Source: Prevotella sp. E2-28
Lineage (GTDB): Bacteria; Bacteroidota; Bacteroidia; Bacteroidales; Bacteroidaceae
Assembly (NCBI RefSeq): GCF_022024055.1
Contig: NZ_CP091788.1
Coordinates: forward strand, 1,798,001-1,862,000
Length of the DNA: 64,000 nucleotides
Reading direction: 5' to 3'
Numbering within the stretch: the first letter of the stretch is position 1; every line of letters starts with the position of its first letter. Below the pieces are notes generated by a model that was given only the letters and a program-made list of their open reading frames with translations, did no database searches and had not been told where the DNA came from. Position numbers and translations under genes: made by a program. Below are positions 8,987 to 20,300 of the stretch, piece by piece.

Positions 8987-9736
8987 TTATTTCTCTTTTC
9001 CGTTCCAGAATTCCCATGAGGCAAAAGCTTGCAGGAGAAGCATTTCCAAACCGTTTTTCACACTAGCGCCACGTTCTGCACCTTTTTTCATGAACAATGT
9101 CTCATCAGGATTATAGATAAGGTCATAAAGAATATTCTTCTCATCCAAGGCCTCGTATGGCAACTTCGGACATTCTTCAGTCTTAGGATACATGCCTAAT
9201 GGTGTACAATTCACTATGACGTTGTATTCCTTTACCACATCTGGTGTGATGTCTTCATAGCAAATCGTATCAGGACGTTGGTAACGGCTCACATAAACAG
9301 TTTCCAATCCTAATGACTGAAGGCCGTATGAGATAGCTTTTGAGGCACCGCCCGTTCCCAATATCAATGCTTTCTTGTGATAAGGCTCCAACATTGGTTC
9401 TATACTCTGCGTAAAACCGATAACATCAGAATTATAGCCTTTCAACTTCACATCCTTTCCTTCATGGATAACCCTGATAACGTTAACAGCACCAATAGCA
9501 CGGGCCTCAGGACTAATCTGATCCAGATATTCCATCACTTTCTGCTTATAGGGGATAGTGACGTTCAGACCTTTCAGTTCAGGATTAGAGTCAAGCACTT
9601 CCGCTAGTGCTTCGATAGTAGGAATTTCAAAATTCATGTACTTGGCATTGATGCCCTCGTCAGCAAACTTCTGATTGAAGTAATTGATAGAGAACGAGTG
9701 TCCTAAAGGGAAGCCTATAAGTCCGTACTTGTCCAT
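8987..9736 (-). CDS. aroE: Shikimate dehydrogenase AroE
   Basis: AroE reduces 3-dehydroshikimate to shikimate with NADPH in the chorismate pathway. The product is 249 residues, slightly short but typical for Bacteroidales. Substrate-binding motifs are GFPLGHSFS at residues 8-16 and LNVTIPYKQKVM with the catalytic lysine; the nucleotide-binding loop is LILGTGGASKAISYGL and a later motif is NCTPLGMYP. It lies 15 bp downstream of the menG/ubiE gene and 11 bp upstream of the TPM gene, so the run is probably one transcript. Confidence 0.95.
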   Translation of the reverse strand: MDKYGLIGFPLGHSFSINYFNQKFADEGINAKYMNFEIPTIEALAEVLDSNPELKGLNVTIPYKQKVMEYLDQISPEARAIGAVNVIRVIHEGKDVKLKGYNSDVIGFTQSIEPMLEPYHKKALILGTGGASKAISYGLQSLGLETVYVSRYQRPDTICYEDITPDVVKEYNVIVNCTPLGMYPKTEECPKLPYEALDEKNILYDLIYNPDETLFMKKGAERGASVKNGLEMLLLQAFASWEFWNGKEK

Positions 9737-9751
9737 AACTATTGATAAAGT

Positions 9752-10516
9752 TTATTTGGTTGCGAAATACATTGTGCAAATACCGAAGGTAAGCCTTCTG
9801 AAAGAAGCATCCTTGAAGCCCGCCTGCCGCAGAATCTGCTGCATCCGTTCACCTTGCGGGAACGCTTCTATAGTTTTTGTGAGATACGAATAGGCGCTGG
9901 TGTCCTTGGAGATAAGTCGTCCATAGACAGGCAGCACCGTATGAGAGTAGATATGGAAGAGCTGTTTCATGGGAAAACTTACTGGTGTAGTCAGTTCTAC
10001 AATACTTAGATGTCCACCAGGTTTCAGCACACGACACATCTCACTCAGTCCCTTGTCCAAATCAGCAAAGTTGCGGATTCCGAAAGCTGCAGTGACAGCA
10101 TCAAAAGTGTCGTTAGCATAACTTAAATGCAAACAATCCTCTTTGGCAAATGAGATTGTGTCCTGCAGACCTAATTGCTTTACCTTTTGTCTGCCAATCT
10201 CCATCATCCCTTCACTGATGTCAGCCCCGATAAGCGTCTTTGGGTGCAACATCTGTGCAGACAGGATGGCAAAGTCCCCTGTACCCGTAGCTATGTCGAG
10301 CATAGTTTGGGGTGTAAAGGGGGCTAATTGCTTAATGGCTTTCTTGCGCCATCCTTTATCTATGTCCCACGAAAGTCGATGGTTCAGCGTATCATAGGTA
10401 GGAGCGATGTTATCAAACATCTGCTCCACCTGTTGCGCTTTCTCGCCCTCGTGATAAGGATTGATCTCTTCCTGTTTATACATATTGTCTATCTGTTGTT
10501 GCTGTGACAGCAACAT
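9752..10516 (-). CDS. menG: Demethylmenaquinone methyltransferase (UbiE/MenG)
   Basis: This class I SAM-dependent methyltransferase makes menaquinone from demethylmenaquinone. It is 254 residues from the ATG at 10516; an alternative ATG at 10483 gives 243 residues and matches family N-termini better ([10 protein letters not shown]). SAM motif I reads [36 protein letters not shown] and [17 protein letters not shown] are classic UbiE signatures. Only 6 bp separate the 10516 start from the purC stop, which favours co-transcription. Another menaquinone gene, menA, lies about 33 kb away in this window. Confidence 0.93.
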   Translation of the reverse strand: MLLSQQQQIDNMYKQEEINPYHEGEKAQQVEQMFDNIAPTYDTLNHRLSWDIDKGWRKKAIKQLAPFTPQTMLDIATGTGDFAILSAQMLHPKTLIGADISEGMMEIGRQKVKQLGLQDTISFAKEDCLHLSYANDTFDAVTAAFGIRNFADLDKGLSEMCRVLKPGGHLSIVELTTPVSFPMKQLFHIYSHTVLPVYGRLISKDTSAYSYLTKTIEAFPQGERMQQILRQAGFKDASFRRLTFGICTMYFATK

Positions 10517-10522
10517 ACCAAA

Positions 10523-11473
10523 CTATTTACGCGTTTTGAGGTATTCGCTAACGTTCTTTTCTATACGAGCTGCGATATCACCTGTTTCTGTTGCTTTATC
10601 AAACTTTGTACCAGTGATGTGCTCATAGAGTTCAATATAGCGCTCTGATACGCTCTCAGCATATTCGTCAGTAATCTCAGGCATCACCTGTCCAGGCTCA
10701 TTCATGAAGTTGTGCTCAATCAGCCACTGACGTACAAACTCCTTTGAAAGCTGCTTCTGGGGCTCACCCTTAGCCAACTTCTCCTCATAGCCATCAGCAT
10801 AGAAATAACGGCTAGAGTCAGGCGTATGAATCTCGTCAATCAGATATACCTTGCCGTCGCGCTTACCAAACTCGTACTTTGTATCAACCAAAATCAGGCC
10901 ACGCTTTGCAGCAATCTCCTGACCGCGAGCGAAAATCTTACGGGTATAATCCTCCATGATAGCATAATCTTCAGCAGAAACGATACCCTGAGCAATAATC
11001 TCTTCTTTTGAGATATTCATATCGTGACCCTCGTCAGCCTTAGTTGTAGGAGTGATGATGGGCTCTGGGAAACGCTCGTTCTCCTTCATACCGTCAGGCA
11101 GTTTCACACCGCAGAGCTCACGACAACCGTTCTTGTACTCACGCCAAGCCGAACCTGTGAGGATTGAACGGATAATCATCTCAACGCGGAATCCCTCGCA
11201 CTTCAGACCAACGGTCACCATAGGATCGGGCGTAGCCAATTTCCAGTTTGGACAAATGTCTGTAGTGGCATCCAGGAACTGTGCTGCAATCTGATTCAGT
11301 ACTTGGCCCTTAAAAGGGATGCCTTTTGGTAACACCACATCGAAAGCCGAGATACGGTCGGTGGCAACCATGACCATCAGGTCATCGTTGATGTTGTACA
11401 CGTCACGGACTTTACCGTGGTAAACACTCTTTTGTCCTTCAAAGTTGAAGTCAGTCTTTGTTAATGCTTTCAT
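10523..11473 (-). CDS. purC: SAICAR synthase PurC
   Basis: PurC (phosphoribosylaminoimidazole-succinocarboxamide synthase) ligates aspartate to CAIR with ATP. From ATG 11473 the product is 316 residues, the normal Bacteroidetes length; an in-frame ATG at 11512 would add 13 residues of no family likeness and reach further into phoH. Motifs are [43 protein letters not shown] and [12 protein letters not shown]. The first 23 bp overlap the end of the upstream phoH gene, which implies translational coupling. Confidence 0.96.
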   Translation of the reverse strand: MKALTKTDFNFEGQKSVYHGKVRDVYNINDDLMVMVATDRISAFDVVLPKGIPFKGQVLNQIAAQFLDATTDICPNWKLATPDPMVTVGLKCEGFRVEMIIRSILTGSAWREYKNGCRELCGVKLPDGMKENERFPEPIITPTTKADEGHDMNISKEEIIAQGIVSAEDYAIMEDYTRKIFARGQEIAAKRGLILVDTKYEFGKRDGKVYLIDEIHTPDSSRYFYADGYEEKLAKGEPQKQLSKEFVRQWLIEHNFMNEPGQVMPEITDEYAESVSERYIELYEHITGTKFDKATETGDIAARIEKNVSEYLKTRK

Positions 11474-12422
11474 TGTTGTTTTTATATTCTTTATCGAAAT
11501 TTTCGTATGCATTGACGATGCGCGTCACCAACTTATGGCGTACGATATCCTTACCGTTCAGATTGACCACACCGATTCCTTCCACATTATTTAATATATG
11601 TAGAGCCTCTATAAGTCCACTTTTCTGCGAGTGGGGCAGGTCTATCTGGGTCATGTCACCTGTGATAATCATCTTCGTATTCCATCCCATACGGGTCAGG
11701 AACATACGTATCTGTGCAGGAGTTGTGTTCTGGGCTTCATCCAGTATAACTACTGCATCACTCAGTGTACGTCCGCGCATAAAGGCCAATGGAGCTATCT
11801 GGATGACATGTTTCTCCATCATGTCCTGCAGTTTCACCTGTGGAATCATATCCTCCAACGCATCATAGAGTGGCTGAAGATAAGGATCGATCTTGTCTTT
11901 CATGTCGCCAGGCAGGAAGCCAAGTTTCTCGCCAGCTTCCACAGCGGGACGTGAAAGGATTATTTTCTTTGCAGTTTTCTCTTTTAGGGCCTTTACGGCT
12001 AATGCAATAGACAGATATGTTTTACCTGTTCCTGCAGGTCCTACTGCAAAGACCATATCATTATTCTGATAAGCATCAATGAGCCGTTGCTGGTTTTCAC
12101 TACGTGCTTTAATGGGGCGGCCTGCTATAGAATAGACCACTACACCTTCAGGCACCTCGTCACGCGTGCGCTTACCTTTTATAATATCAAGAATATCTTC
12201 TTCGCTGATGAAGTTGAACTTCAACACATGCTGGCGCATCTTTTCAGTACTTTCTTCAAAAGAGGCCATTTGTTCTTCATCACCCATAATGCGCATTACA
12301 TTATCGCGAGCCACAATGCGCAGTTTGGGATATAACGCACGCAACATCTGCAAGTGCGAATTTCCAACCCCGTAGAACATCACTGGGTCGATGTCTTCTA
12401 TTACAATATGCTTCTCTATCAA
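11451..12422 (-). CDS. phoH: PhoH-family ATPase
   Basis: This is a 323-residue PhoH-like (PhoL/YbeZ type) P-loop ATPase, thought to act in RNA metabolism. The N-terminal region (residues 1-100) carries the KH-like accessory part; the Walker A motif is [13 protein letters not shown] at about 130-142, followed by [19 protein letters not shown], and the Walker B region is [13 protein letters not shown] with [11 protein letters not shown] as sensor. It is the first gene of the phoH-purC-menG-aroE run and has its own promoter box upstream. Confidence 0.94.
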   Translation of the reverse strand: MIEKHIVIEDIDPVMFYGVGNSHLQMLRALYPKLRIVARDNVMRIMGDEEQMASFEESTEKMRQHVLKFNFISEEDILDIIKGKRTRDEVPEGVVVYSIAGRPIKARSENQQRLIDAYQNNDMVFAVGPAGTGKTYLSIALAVKALKEKTAKKIILSRPAVEAGEKLGFLPGDMKDKIDPYLQPLYDALEDMIPQVKLQDMMEKHVIQIAPLAFMRGRTLSDAVVILDEAQNTTPAQIRMFLTRMGWNTKMIITGDMTQIDLPHSQKSGLIEALHILNNVEGIGVVNLNGKDIVRHKLVTRIVNAYENFDKEYKNNNESINKD

Positions 12423-12463
12423 AATGCTATCTTAAAAAAGACTTATGATTCAGAAATCGGGTG

Positions 12464-12471
12464 CAAAGATA
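12464..12471 (-). promoter_or_regulatory. -7 box of the phoH-purC-menG-aroE promoter
   Basis: On the minus strand this reads TATCTTTG, a perfect match to TAnnTTTG, 41 bp upstream of the phoH start. Confidence 0.6.
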
Positions 12472-12528
12472 CAATATTTTTTTGTAACCTTATTCAATTA
12501 TCAGACATTTTCTTTGTCTATTTAGATG

Positions 12529-14085
12529 CTAAAATGGCATTGGGCCATTTGATGGTGGCGGAATGGGCATTCCACCGCTGAAGGGATCATAACCATCGGG
12601 TAGGGGGGCACCTTCGCCGTCACCGTTAACTTTCGAACTGAGGATTTCGCCTCCTGATTGGGGATTCTGACTCATCAATCTACCTTCCTCAGGATTTTCA
12701 AAACGAGTATATTCGCCACGGAATGTCAGCAGCACGTCGCCTGTTGCACCCTTACGATGCTTGGCAATGATAATCTCTGCCATACCGTGAAGATCTCTAC
12801 CTTTATCATCTTGGAAAATACGATAATATTCGGGGCGGTGAACGAAGAGCACCATATCGGCATCCTGCTCGATGGCACCCGATTCACGCAGGTCGCTCAA
12901 CTGTGGACGTTTACCTTCCAATCCCTCACGACTTTCTACGCCACGATTCAACTGCGACAAAGCCAAGATAGGAATATCCAACTCTTTTGCAAGTCCTTTG
13001 AGTGAACGACTGATGGTTGACACCTCTTCCTGTCGGCTTGAGAAACGCATACCGTTGGCATTCATCAGCTGCAGATAGTCAATCATGATAATCTTCACAC
13101 CATGCTCACGTACCAGTCGGCGAGCTTTGGTACGTAGTTCGAAGACAGACAGACCCGGTGTATCGTCAACGTAGATAGGAGCACCCAACAAGTTGTTGAT
13201 ACGCTTATCCAGACGGTCCCACTCATCAGGCTGCAATTGACCATTCAAGATCTTCTTACCTTCAATCTCACACACATTCGACAGCAGACGGTTTACTAGC
13301 TGCTGGTTCGACATTTCAAGTGAGAAGAACGCTAGAGGTACCTGATAGTCGGCAGCGATATTCTTTGCCATAGACAGTGCAAATGCCGTCTTACCCATGG
13401 CAGGTCGTCCAGCGATAATCACCAAGTCAGAAGGTTGCCATCCACTGGTCTTGTCGTCCAGACCATGATAGCCAGTAGGAATACCCGTCAGACCATCCTT
13501 GTTCTTGGCAGCCTCTTGAATAACCTTTACGGCCTGAGCCACCACTGGGTCAATCTGGGTATAATCCTTCTTCATATTCTTCTGTGAGAGTTCGAAGAGG
13601 GCGCCTTCCGCATGTTGCATCAGGTCATCTACATCAATCGTCTCATCAAAAGCTTTTGTTTCTACGTCGCTGGCAAACTGAATCAACTGACGGGCCAGTG
13701 ATTTCTGGGCAATGATACGGGCATGGTATTCAACGTGAGCCGACGAAGCTACACGTGATGAAATCTCGGCAATATAGGCAGGTCCGCCTATATCCTCTAA
13801 TTGTCCCGTACGCGCCAATTGATCTGCAACAGTAAGCACATCAACAGGCTGTTCATTCATGGACAGCTGCTGTATGGCCTCATAAAGAATCTTGTTACGA
13901 GGCTCATAGAAGCTCTCTGGCTTCAAGATTTCACATACTACTGAATAGGCGTCCTTATCTATAAGAAGAGCACCTATCACTGCACGCTCAACATCCAATG
14001 CCTGTGGTTGCAAATGGGCGTATGTATTATCTACAGGCTGCTGCTGACGCGACTGTTTACGACGTGATGTATTTTGTTCTGCCAT
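12529..14085 (-). CDS. dnaB: Replicative DNA helicase DnaB
   Basis: DnaB is the hexameric fork helicase. The 518-residue product has the N-terminal primase-interaction domain (PQALDVERAVIGALLIDKDA to about residue 140), a linker, and the RecA-like motor from about 190: GIPTGYHGLDDKTSGWQPSDL, Walker A AGRPAMGKTAFALSMA, and Walker B region IIMIDYLQLMNA. No intein interrupts it. The C-terminal 40 residues are Gly/Pro-rich and poorly structured, as in other Bacteroidales DnaB proteins. Confidence 0.97.
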   Translation of the reverse strand: MAEQNTSRRKQSRQQQPVDNTYAHLQPQALDVERAVIGALLIDKDAYSVVCEILKPESFYEPRNKILYEAIQQLSMNEQPVDVLTVADQLARTGQLEDIGGPAYIAEISSRVASSAHVEYHARIIAQKSLARQLIQFASDVETKAFDETIDVDDLMQHAEGALFELSQKNMKKDYTQIDPVVAQAVKVIQEAAKNKDGLTGIPTGYHGLDDKTSGWQPSDLVIIAGRPAMGKTAFALSMAKNIAADYQVPLAFFSLEMSNQQLVNRLLSNVCEIEGKKILNGQLQPDEWDRLDKRINNLLGAPIYVDDTPGLSVFELRTKARRLVREHGVKIIMIDYLQLMNANGMRFSSRQEEVSTISRSLKGLAKELDIPILALSQLNRGVESREGLEGKRPQLSDLRESGAIEQDADMVLFVHRPEYYRIFQDDKGRDLHGMAEIIIAKHRKGATGDVLLTFRGEYTRFENPEEGRLMSQNPQSGGEILSSKVNGDGEGAPLPDGYDPFSGGMPIPPPSNGPMPF

Positions 14086-14105
14086 ATGCTTATTGTTTTG
14101 GAGTG

Positions 14106-14113
14106 CAAAGATA
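14106..14113 (-). promoter_or_regulatory. -7 box of the dnaB promoter
   Basis: On the minus strand this reads TATCTTTG, 20 bp upstream of the dnaB start codon, implying a very short leader. Confidence 0.6.
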
Positions 14114-14252
14114 CAAAAAAAAGCATAGTCTGGAAAGACTGATGCGTTAAAGAAATTAAAGATTGATGATATGAAAAAAATATTAGTGTAGATTAAACTT
14201 TTATTTCGTCACTACGTCATAACATCAGTTGAAAATATTAAAACCCAAAATA

Positions 14253-17200
14253 ATGAAGCGTTTTTTACTACTGATGGCCGTTACCCTTTCGGCCCTATCA
14301 ATGCAAGCACAGCGAACAATCACTGGTAAAGTTGTCGATGAGACCAAAGAAGGTGTCATTCAGGCCACAGTATCTTTGCTTAAAACTGACAGCACCTCCG
14401 TTTCTCATGCAGTAACCAATATGAACGGACAGTTCTCACTCAAGGCTCCTGCAGACGGAAAGTATTTGGTACGCGTAACCTATGTAGGTTATAAGACTCA
14501 GTACAAGTCTGTCACGATGGCCGACAAGCCTGTTGACCTTGGCACTATGGCTATCACTGTAGATGCTGTGATGTTGAAAGGTGCTACTGTTGTGAAGAAT
14601 CAGGCACGTGTCTATTCTAAGGGCGACACCGTTATATATAATGCAGGCGCATACAGAACTCCCGAGGGCTCTGTTGTCGAGGAACTGGTGAAGCGTCTGC
14701 CTGGTGCACAGGTTTCTGATGATGGAACTATCACCATCAATGGTAAGACCGTTAAGAAAATTAAGGTCGATGGTAAAGAGTTCATGACTGGCGACACACA
14801 GACTGCCATGAAGAACCTGCCTACCAGCATCGTTGAACGTATTAAGACTTACGATGAGAAGAGTGACCTAAGCCGTATCACCGGTATCGATGATGGTAAC
14901 GAGACCACCGTGCTCGACTTCGGACTGAAGGCAGGTATGAATCGTGGTATGTTCGCTAACATTGATGCTGGTATCGGTACTAAGGAGCGTTACACAGGAC
15001 GTGCCTTCGGTGCCGTGATGAGAGATAACACCCGCATCATGTCTATGCTCAATGCCAACAACGTTAACGACATGGGCTTCGGCGGCGGTGGCTTCGGCGG
15101 CCGTTTCGGTGGTGGTGGCCGTAGTGGTTTGCAGTCATCAAAGATGGCTATGGTAAACTTCAACTACGAGAAGACCGATCTCATCCTGCTCGATGGATCT
15201 GTTACATGGAACCATCGTGATGGTGATACTTGGTCACGTTCGTCTTCCGAGAGTTTCATGAATCCTGTGTCACCCTTCTCAGAGTCTGTCAGCCAAAGTT
15301 ACAGCCGTTCGAACAGTTGGAGTGCGCAAGGACGTGTAGAGTGGACACCAGATACAGCTTGGAATATCAGCTTGCGTCCTACGTGGAGCTACAACACCAA
15401 CGATGGTCAGTCGAGGAATGAGTCTGGTACATTCACCGTGAATCCGTATGACCATGTTTCTTCTACAGACAACATTAGTGGTATGGTGGCAACGATGCTT
15501 GGTATCGATTCTTCGTATGTTGTCAACAACCGCACAAATGGCGGCATGAACTATAGCGATTCTAAGCGCTTTGGCTCAACGCTGCAGATTAACCGCAAGC
15601 TGAGCAACACAGGCAGAAATATCACGTTGCGTTCTACTTTCAACTATAGCGATGGCGGTTCACAGCAGTTCTCTAATAGCCTTGTAGGTCTTTATCAGTT
15701 GCTCACTGGCGACTCTACATACCAGACCAATCGTTATAACGTGACACCTCAGAAGAACTACAGCTATGGTATTCAGGCTACTTACAGCGAACCCCTCACA
15801 CGCCGCACCTTTCTGCAGTTCAGCTATCAGTTCGACTATAGCTACACCAAGAGCGAGCGTAACACCTATGACTTCTGGAAAGATGGCGATCCTACTCGTC
15901 AGTATGACATGACTGGGCTTTATCCCGGCTATCGCGACTGGGGTTCTATCTTCAACCGTCTGAATGGTCATAGCTATACCGAGTTTCTCGATAACGACCT
16001 GAGCCGTTTCTCAAACTACAAGAACTACACACATACTGCCGAGGTGATGCTGCGTATCATCCAGCCTAAGTACGACTTGAACTTCGGTGTGCAGGTTGTG
16101 CCTCAGATGTCAAAGTTCCATCAGGACTATCTGGGTAACAAGATTGACACAACACGTACCGTGGTCAACTGGAGTCCTACAGCTAATTTCCGCTATCGCA
16201 TTGGCACTCGTGGTCAGTTGCGCTTCGAGTATCGTGGTTCTAGCAGCCAGCCCTCTATGGAGGATCTGCTCGAGATTACCGATAACACCAACCCTCTGAG
16301 CATCCGTACTGGTAACTCTGGATTGAAGCCTTCTTTCACTCAACGTTTCAATCTGCGTTTCAACAACTTCATTGAGAGCCACTCACAGTTTATCAACGCC
16401 AATCTGAACTTCTCAACCACCAGCAACAGCATTGCACAGCGCACGGAGTATATCCTCGAAACCGGTGGTACCAAGTCACAGCCCGTGAATATCAACGGAC
16501 AGTGGAGTGCAGGTGGTAGCGTGATGTACAACGTAGCACTCGATACAGTAGGTTACTTCAACGTGAACACTGAGACTAGCGTAAACTACAACAATAATGT
16601 AGGTTATTTCTACGATGGTACGAGCAAGGCTACAACGAAATCAACCACCAAGGCTACAACCCTGCGTGAGCGCTTAGGCTTCAGCTATCGTAACGAATGG
16701 CTCGAGGTTGAGCTCAATGGTAGTGTGAACTACAACCACAACTCAAATGCCCTTCAGGCTAACTCAAACCTGAACACCTGGACTTTCAACTATGGTTTCA
16801 ACACCACCATCAACGCTCCTTGGGGTACACAGTTCACTACCAACCTTGGTATGGCCAGCCGCCGTGGTTTCAGCGATGCTGCTGCCAACACCGACGAGCT
16901 CATCTGGAATGCACAGATTGCCCAGAGTTTCTTGCAGGGCAAGCCCCTCTCAGTACGCTTGGAGTTCTACGACCTGCTGCACCAGCAGTCAAACTTCTCA
17001 CGTATGGTCAGCGCCTTTGGTCGTACAGATACAGAGTATAACGCTATCACCAGTTACGTGATGCTGCGTGTGAACTATCGCCTGAACTTGTTCGGAACCA
17101 AGGCTTCTCGTCAGCAGATGCGTGGCATGGGCGGTATGGGTCCTGGCATGGGCGGTGGCTTCGGTGGAGGTCGTGGCGGTACCCGTGGAGGCAACCGTGG

Positions 17201-17258
17201 AGGCAACCGTGGTGGCGGTGGCTTCGGAGGCGGTTTCGGCGCTCCCATGAGATTCTAA
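14253..17258 (+). CDS. TonB-dependent-receptor-like outer membrane beta-barrel protein
   Basis: The 1001-residue product has a signal peptide (MKRFLLLMAVTLSALSMQAQ), then a carboxypeptidase-regulatory-like domain (about 22-105, RTITGKVVDETKEGVIQATVSL), a plug-like region (about 115-215) and a large barrel of alternating aromatic strands of the OMP_b-brl_3 type. A Gly-rich insert lies around residue 280 and the last 45 residues are a Gly/Arg-rich tail ending in APMRF. I chose ATG 14253 over TTG 14229 because it begins the signal peptide directly. No SusD partner is adjacent, so a polysaccharide-uptake role is not supported; the substrate is unknown. Confidence 0.85.
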   Translation: MKRFLLLMAVTLSALSMQAQRTITGKVVDETKEGVIQATVSLLKTDSTSVSHAVTNMNGQFSLKAPADGKYLVRVTYVGYKTQYKSVTMADKPVDLGTMAITVDAVMLKGATVVKNQARVYSKGDTVIYNAGAYRTPEGSVVEELVKRLPGAQVSDDGTITINGKTVKKIKVDGKEFMTGDTQTAMKNLPTSIVERIKTYDEKSDLSRITGIDDGNETTVLDFGLKAGMNRGMFANIDAGIGTKERYTGRAFGAVMRDNTRIMSMLNANNVNDMGFGGGGFGGRFGGGGRSGLQSSKMAMVNFNYEKTDLILLDGSVTWNHRDGDTWSRSSSESFMNPVSPFSESVSQSYSRSNSWSAQGRVEWTPDTAWNISLRPTWSYNTNDGQSRNESGTFTVNPYDHVSSTDNISGMVATMLGIDSSYVVNNRTNGGMNYSDSKRFGSTLQINRKLSNTGRNITLRSTFNYSDGGSQQFSNSLVGLYQLLTGDSTYQTNRYNVTPQKNYSYGIQATYSEPLTRRTFLQFSYQFDYSYTKSERNTYDFWKDGDPTRQYDMTGLYPGYRDWGSIFNRLNGHSYTEFLDNDLSRFSNYKNYTHTAEVMLRIIQPKYDLNFGVQVVPQMSKFHQDYLGNKIDTTRTVVNWSPTANFRYRIGTRGQLRFEYRGSSSQPSMEDLLEITDNTNPLSIRTGNSGLKPSFTQRFNLRFNNFIESHSQFINANLNFSTTSNSIAQRTEYILETGGTKSQPVNINGQWSAGGSVMYNVALDTVGYFNVNTETSVNYNNNVGYFYDGTSKATTKSTTKATTLRERLGFSYRNEWLEVELNGSVNYNHNSNALQANSNLNTWTFNYGFNTTINAPWGTQFTTNLGMASRRGFSDAAANTDELIWNAQIAQSFLQGKPLSVRLEFYDLLHQQSNFSRMVSAFGRTDTEYNAITSYVMLRVNYRLNLFGTKASRQQMRGMGGMGPGMGGGFGGGRGGTRGGNRGGNRGGGGFGGGFGAPMRF

Positions 17259-17295
17259 ACCATCACATAACACTTTATATATACTACAACAAAAA

Positions 17296-17330
17296 GGACC
17301 CTCGAAGCAATTTCGAGGGCCTTTCTTTTA
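17296..17330. terminator. Terminator after the barrel-protein gene
   Basis: A stem of 10 pairs with one bulged A (17296-17306 with 17312-17321) and a 5-nt loop is followed by TTTCTTTT. It also lies downstream of the convergent carB gene and may serve both. Confidence 0.8.
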
Positions 17331-17365
17331 TTGTAACTTTTATCTCTTGGAGAATACAACAATGA

Positions 17366-20300
17366 TTAGTTGTTGTACTCCTGCCAAGACTTAATCTTAA
17401 CGTCGTCGAGTGTCATAGCGGTGAAAGCCTCAATGAAGGCCTTTGCCAGGCGCACGTTGGTCATCAAGGGGATGTTATGGTCAATGGCACCACGACGAAT
17501 CTTATAACCATTTGTCAGCTCACGTGAGGTGTGGTTCTTGGGCACGTTGATAACCAAGCCCACCTTATGCTGTGAGATAAGATCCATCACGTTGTCGCCA
17601 GCCTCGTCGGGCCAGTTCACGGCGATAGCCTTCACACCATTATCATTGAAGAACTTCGCAGTACCACCTGTAGCATAGATGGTGTAGCCCTTCTTAGCCA
17701 ACTGCTGAGCAGGCTCCAGCAAGCTCACCTTACCCTTGGCACCACCTGAAGAAATCAGCACAGCATCCTTGGGGATAGAGTAGCCTGTAGCAATCAGAGC
17801 ATTAAGCAATGCCTCGTTCAGGTCATCACCCAAGCAGCCAACCTCACCCGTAGAGCTCATATCCACACCCAGCACGGGGTCGGCATTCTGCAAGCGGGCG
17901 AACGAGAACTGTGAAGCCTTCACGCCGATACGGTCAATATCGAACTCGCTCTTGTCAGGACGCTGATAGGGGGCGTCGAGCATAATCTTCGTAGCCGTCT
18001 CGATGAAGTTGCGCTTCAGAATCTTTGATACGAAGGGGAATGAACGACTGGCGCGCAGGTTACATTCAATCACCTTCACCTCGCGGTTCTTTGCCAAGAA
18101 CTGGATATTGAAAGGACCACTGATGTTCAGCTCAGCAGCAATCTTATAGGCAATCTTCTTAATCTGACGTACAGTAGAAAAATAGATGTTCTGAGCAGGG
18201 AATACCATCGTGGCGTCACCAGAGTGTACACCAGCATATTCTACGTGCTCAGAGATAGCATATTCTACCACCTCGCCCTTGTCGGCCACAGCATCGAACT
18301 CAATCTCCTTAGTCTCTGTCATGAACTTCGAGATAACCACAGGGTACTCCTTCGACACCTCAGTAGCCATGTTCAGGAAGCGGTGCAACTCCTCATCGTC
18401 GTAGCACACGTTCATAGCAGCACCCGAGAGTACGTATGAAGGACGCACCAGAACAGGATAGCCCACCTTATCCACAAACTCCTTCACATCCTCAAACGAG
18501 GTCAGCGCACGCCATGCAGGCTGGTCGATACCCAGCTTGTCGAGCATAGCAGAGAACTTGTCGCGGTTCTCGGCACGGTCGATATCCACAGGACTTGTTC
18601 CCAACACGGGCACACCCTGACGATGCAACTTCATAGCAAGATTGTTAGGAATCTGACCACCCACAGAGACAATCACGCCGCGAGGCTGCTCCAAATCTAT
18701 CACATCGAGCACGCGCTCCAGTGACAGTTCGTCGAAGTACAGACGGTCGCACATATCATAATCGGTAGATACGGTCTCGGGGTTGTAGTTAATCATGATT
18801 GACTTGTAACCCAGTTTGCGAGCAGTGTTGATAGCATTCACCGAACACCAGTCGAACTCTACACTTGAGCCAATGCGGTAAGCACCTGAACCTAAGACAA
18901 CTACAGACTTCTCGTTATTGTAATAGTTAATATCATGAGCAGCCTTATAGTTCTCACCCTCAGCATTGCCAAAGGCAGGCACGTGGGTATAGGTGAAGTA
19001 CAGATAATTCGTCAGTTCAGGATGCTCAGAAGCCACGGTAGGAATGCGCTTTACAGAAGGCATGATACCACGCTGCTTACGATACTTACGAACCTCCAAG
19101 TTCTCTTTCTCCATGTTCGTTGACTTCGACTTCAGTACGAAGCGGGCAATCTGGAAGTCACTGAAACCACAACGCTTCACCTCCAGTAGCAACTCGTCAG
19201 AGATTTCCTCCAACTTGTTGTACTTCTGCAACTCATGCTTCAAGTCAACGATATGCTTCAGGCGCTCCAGGAACCAAGGATCAATCTTCGTCAATTCCTC
19301 AATACGCTCAATGGTGTAGCCCTCTTCCAATGCCTGTGCGATAGCGAAGATACGCAGGTCGGTGGGGTTAGCCAGCTCATCGTCTAGGTTCTCGAACTTC
19401 GTGTGGTCGTTGCCCACGAAGCCGTGCATACCCTGACCAATCATACGCAGACCCTTCTGCATCATCTCCTCGAAGCTGCGACCGATACTCATAATCTCAC
19501 CTACAGACTTCATCGAAGAACCAATCTGACGGCTTACGCCAGCAAACTTCGTCAAGTCCCAACGAGGAATCTTACAAATCATATAGTCGAGACTTGGAGC
19601 CACATACGCACTACTGGTCGTTCCCATCTCACCAATCTGGTCGAGGGTGTAGCCCAGTGCAATCTTAGCAGCCACGAAGGCGAGGGGATAACCCGTAGCC
19701 TTTGAAGCCAGAGCCGAAGAACGACTCAGACGAGCGTTAATTTCGATGATGCGGTAGTCGTTGGTCACGGCATTGAAGGCAAACTGAATGTTACATTCGC
19801 CCACGATACCTAGGTGACGCACGCACTTGATGGTGATCTCCTGCAACATCTTCACCTGCTCCTCCGTCAGCGAGCAAGTAGGAGCCACCACGATTGACTC
19901 ACCAGTATGAATACCCAGGGGGTCGAAGTTCTCCATTGAGGCTACAGTGAAACAACGATCGTTAGCATCGCGGATGCACTCGAACTCAATTTCCTTCCAG
20001 CCCTTCAGGCTCTCTTCTACCAGAATCTGAGGTGCAAAGGTGAAGGCCGATTCAGCCAACTCCTTAAAGGCCTTCTCGTCAGGACAGATACCTGAGCCCA
20101 GTCCACCCAGTGCATAAGCCGAGCGAATCATGATGGGGAATCCTATCTCGTGAGCAGCCTTCAGCGCATCTTCCATATTCTCTACGGCGTGGCTCACGGG
20201 AGTCTTCAGTTCTATCTCATCAAGTTTCTTCACGAAGCGGTCGCGGTCCTCCGTATCCATGATAGCCTCTACGCTGGTACCCAGTACCTCAACGCCATAC

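Noticed and set aside
12529..14085. Intein in dnaB
   Set aside because: The Walker A and DYLQL regions are continuous and the length is normal.
16998..17273. Minus-strand genes over the glycine-rich tail of the barrel protein
   Set aside because: They are shadows created by the GC-rich repeat codons of the real gene.
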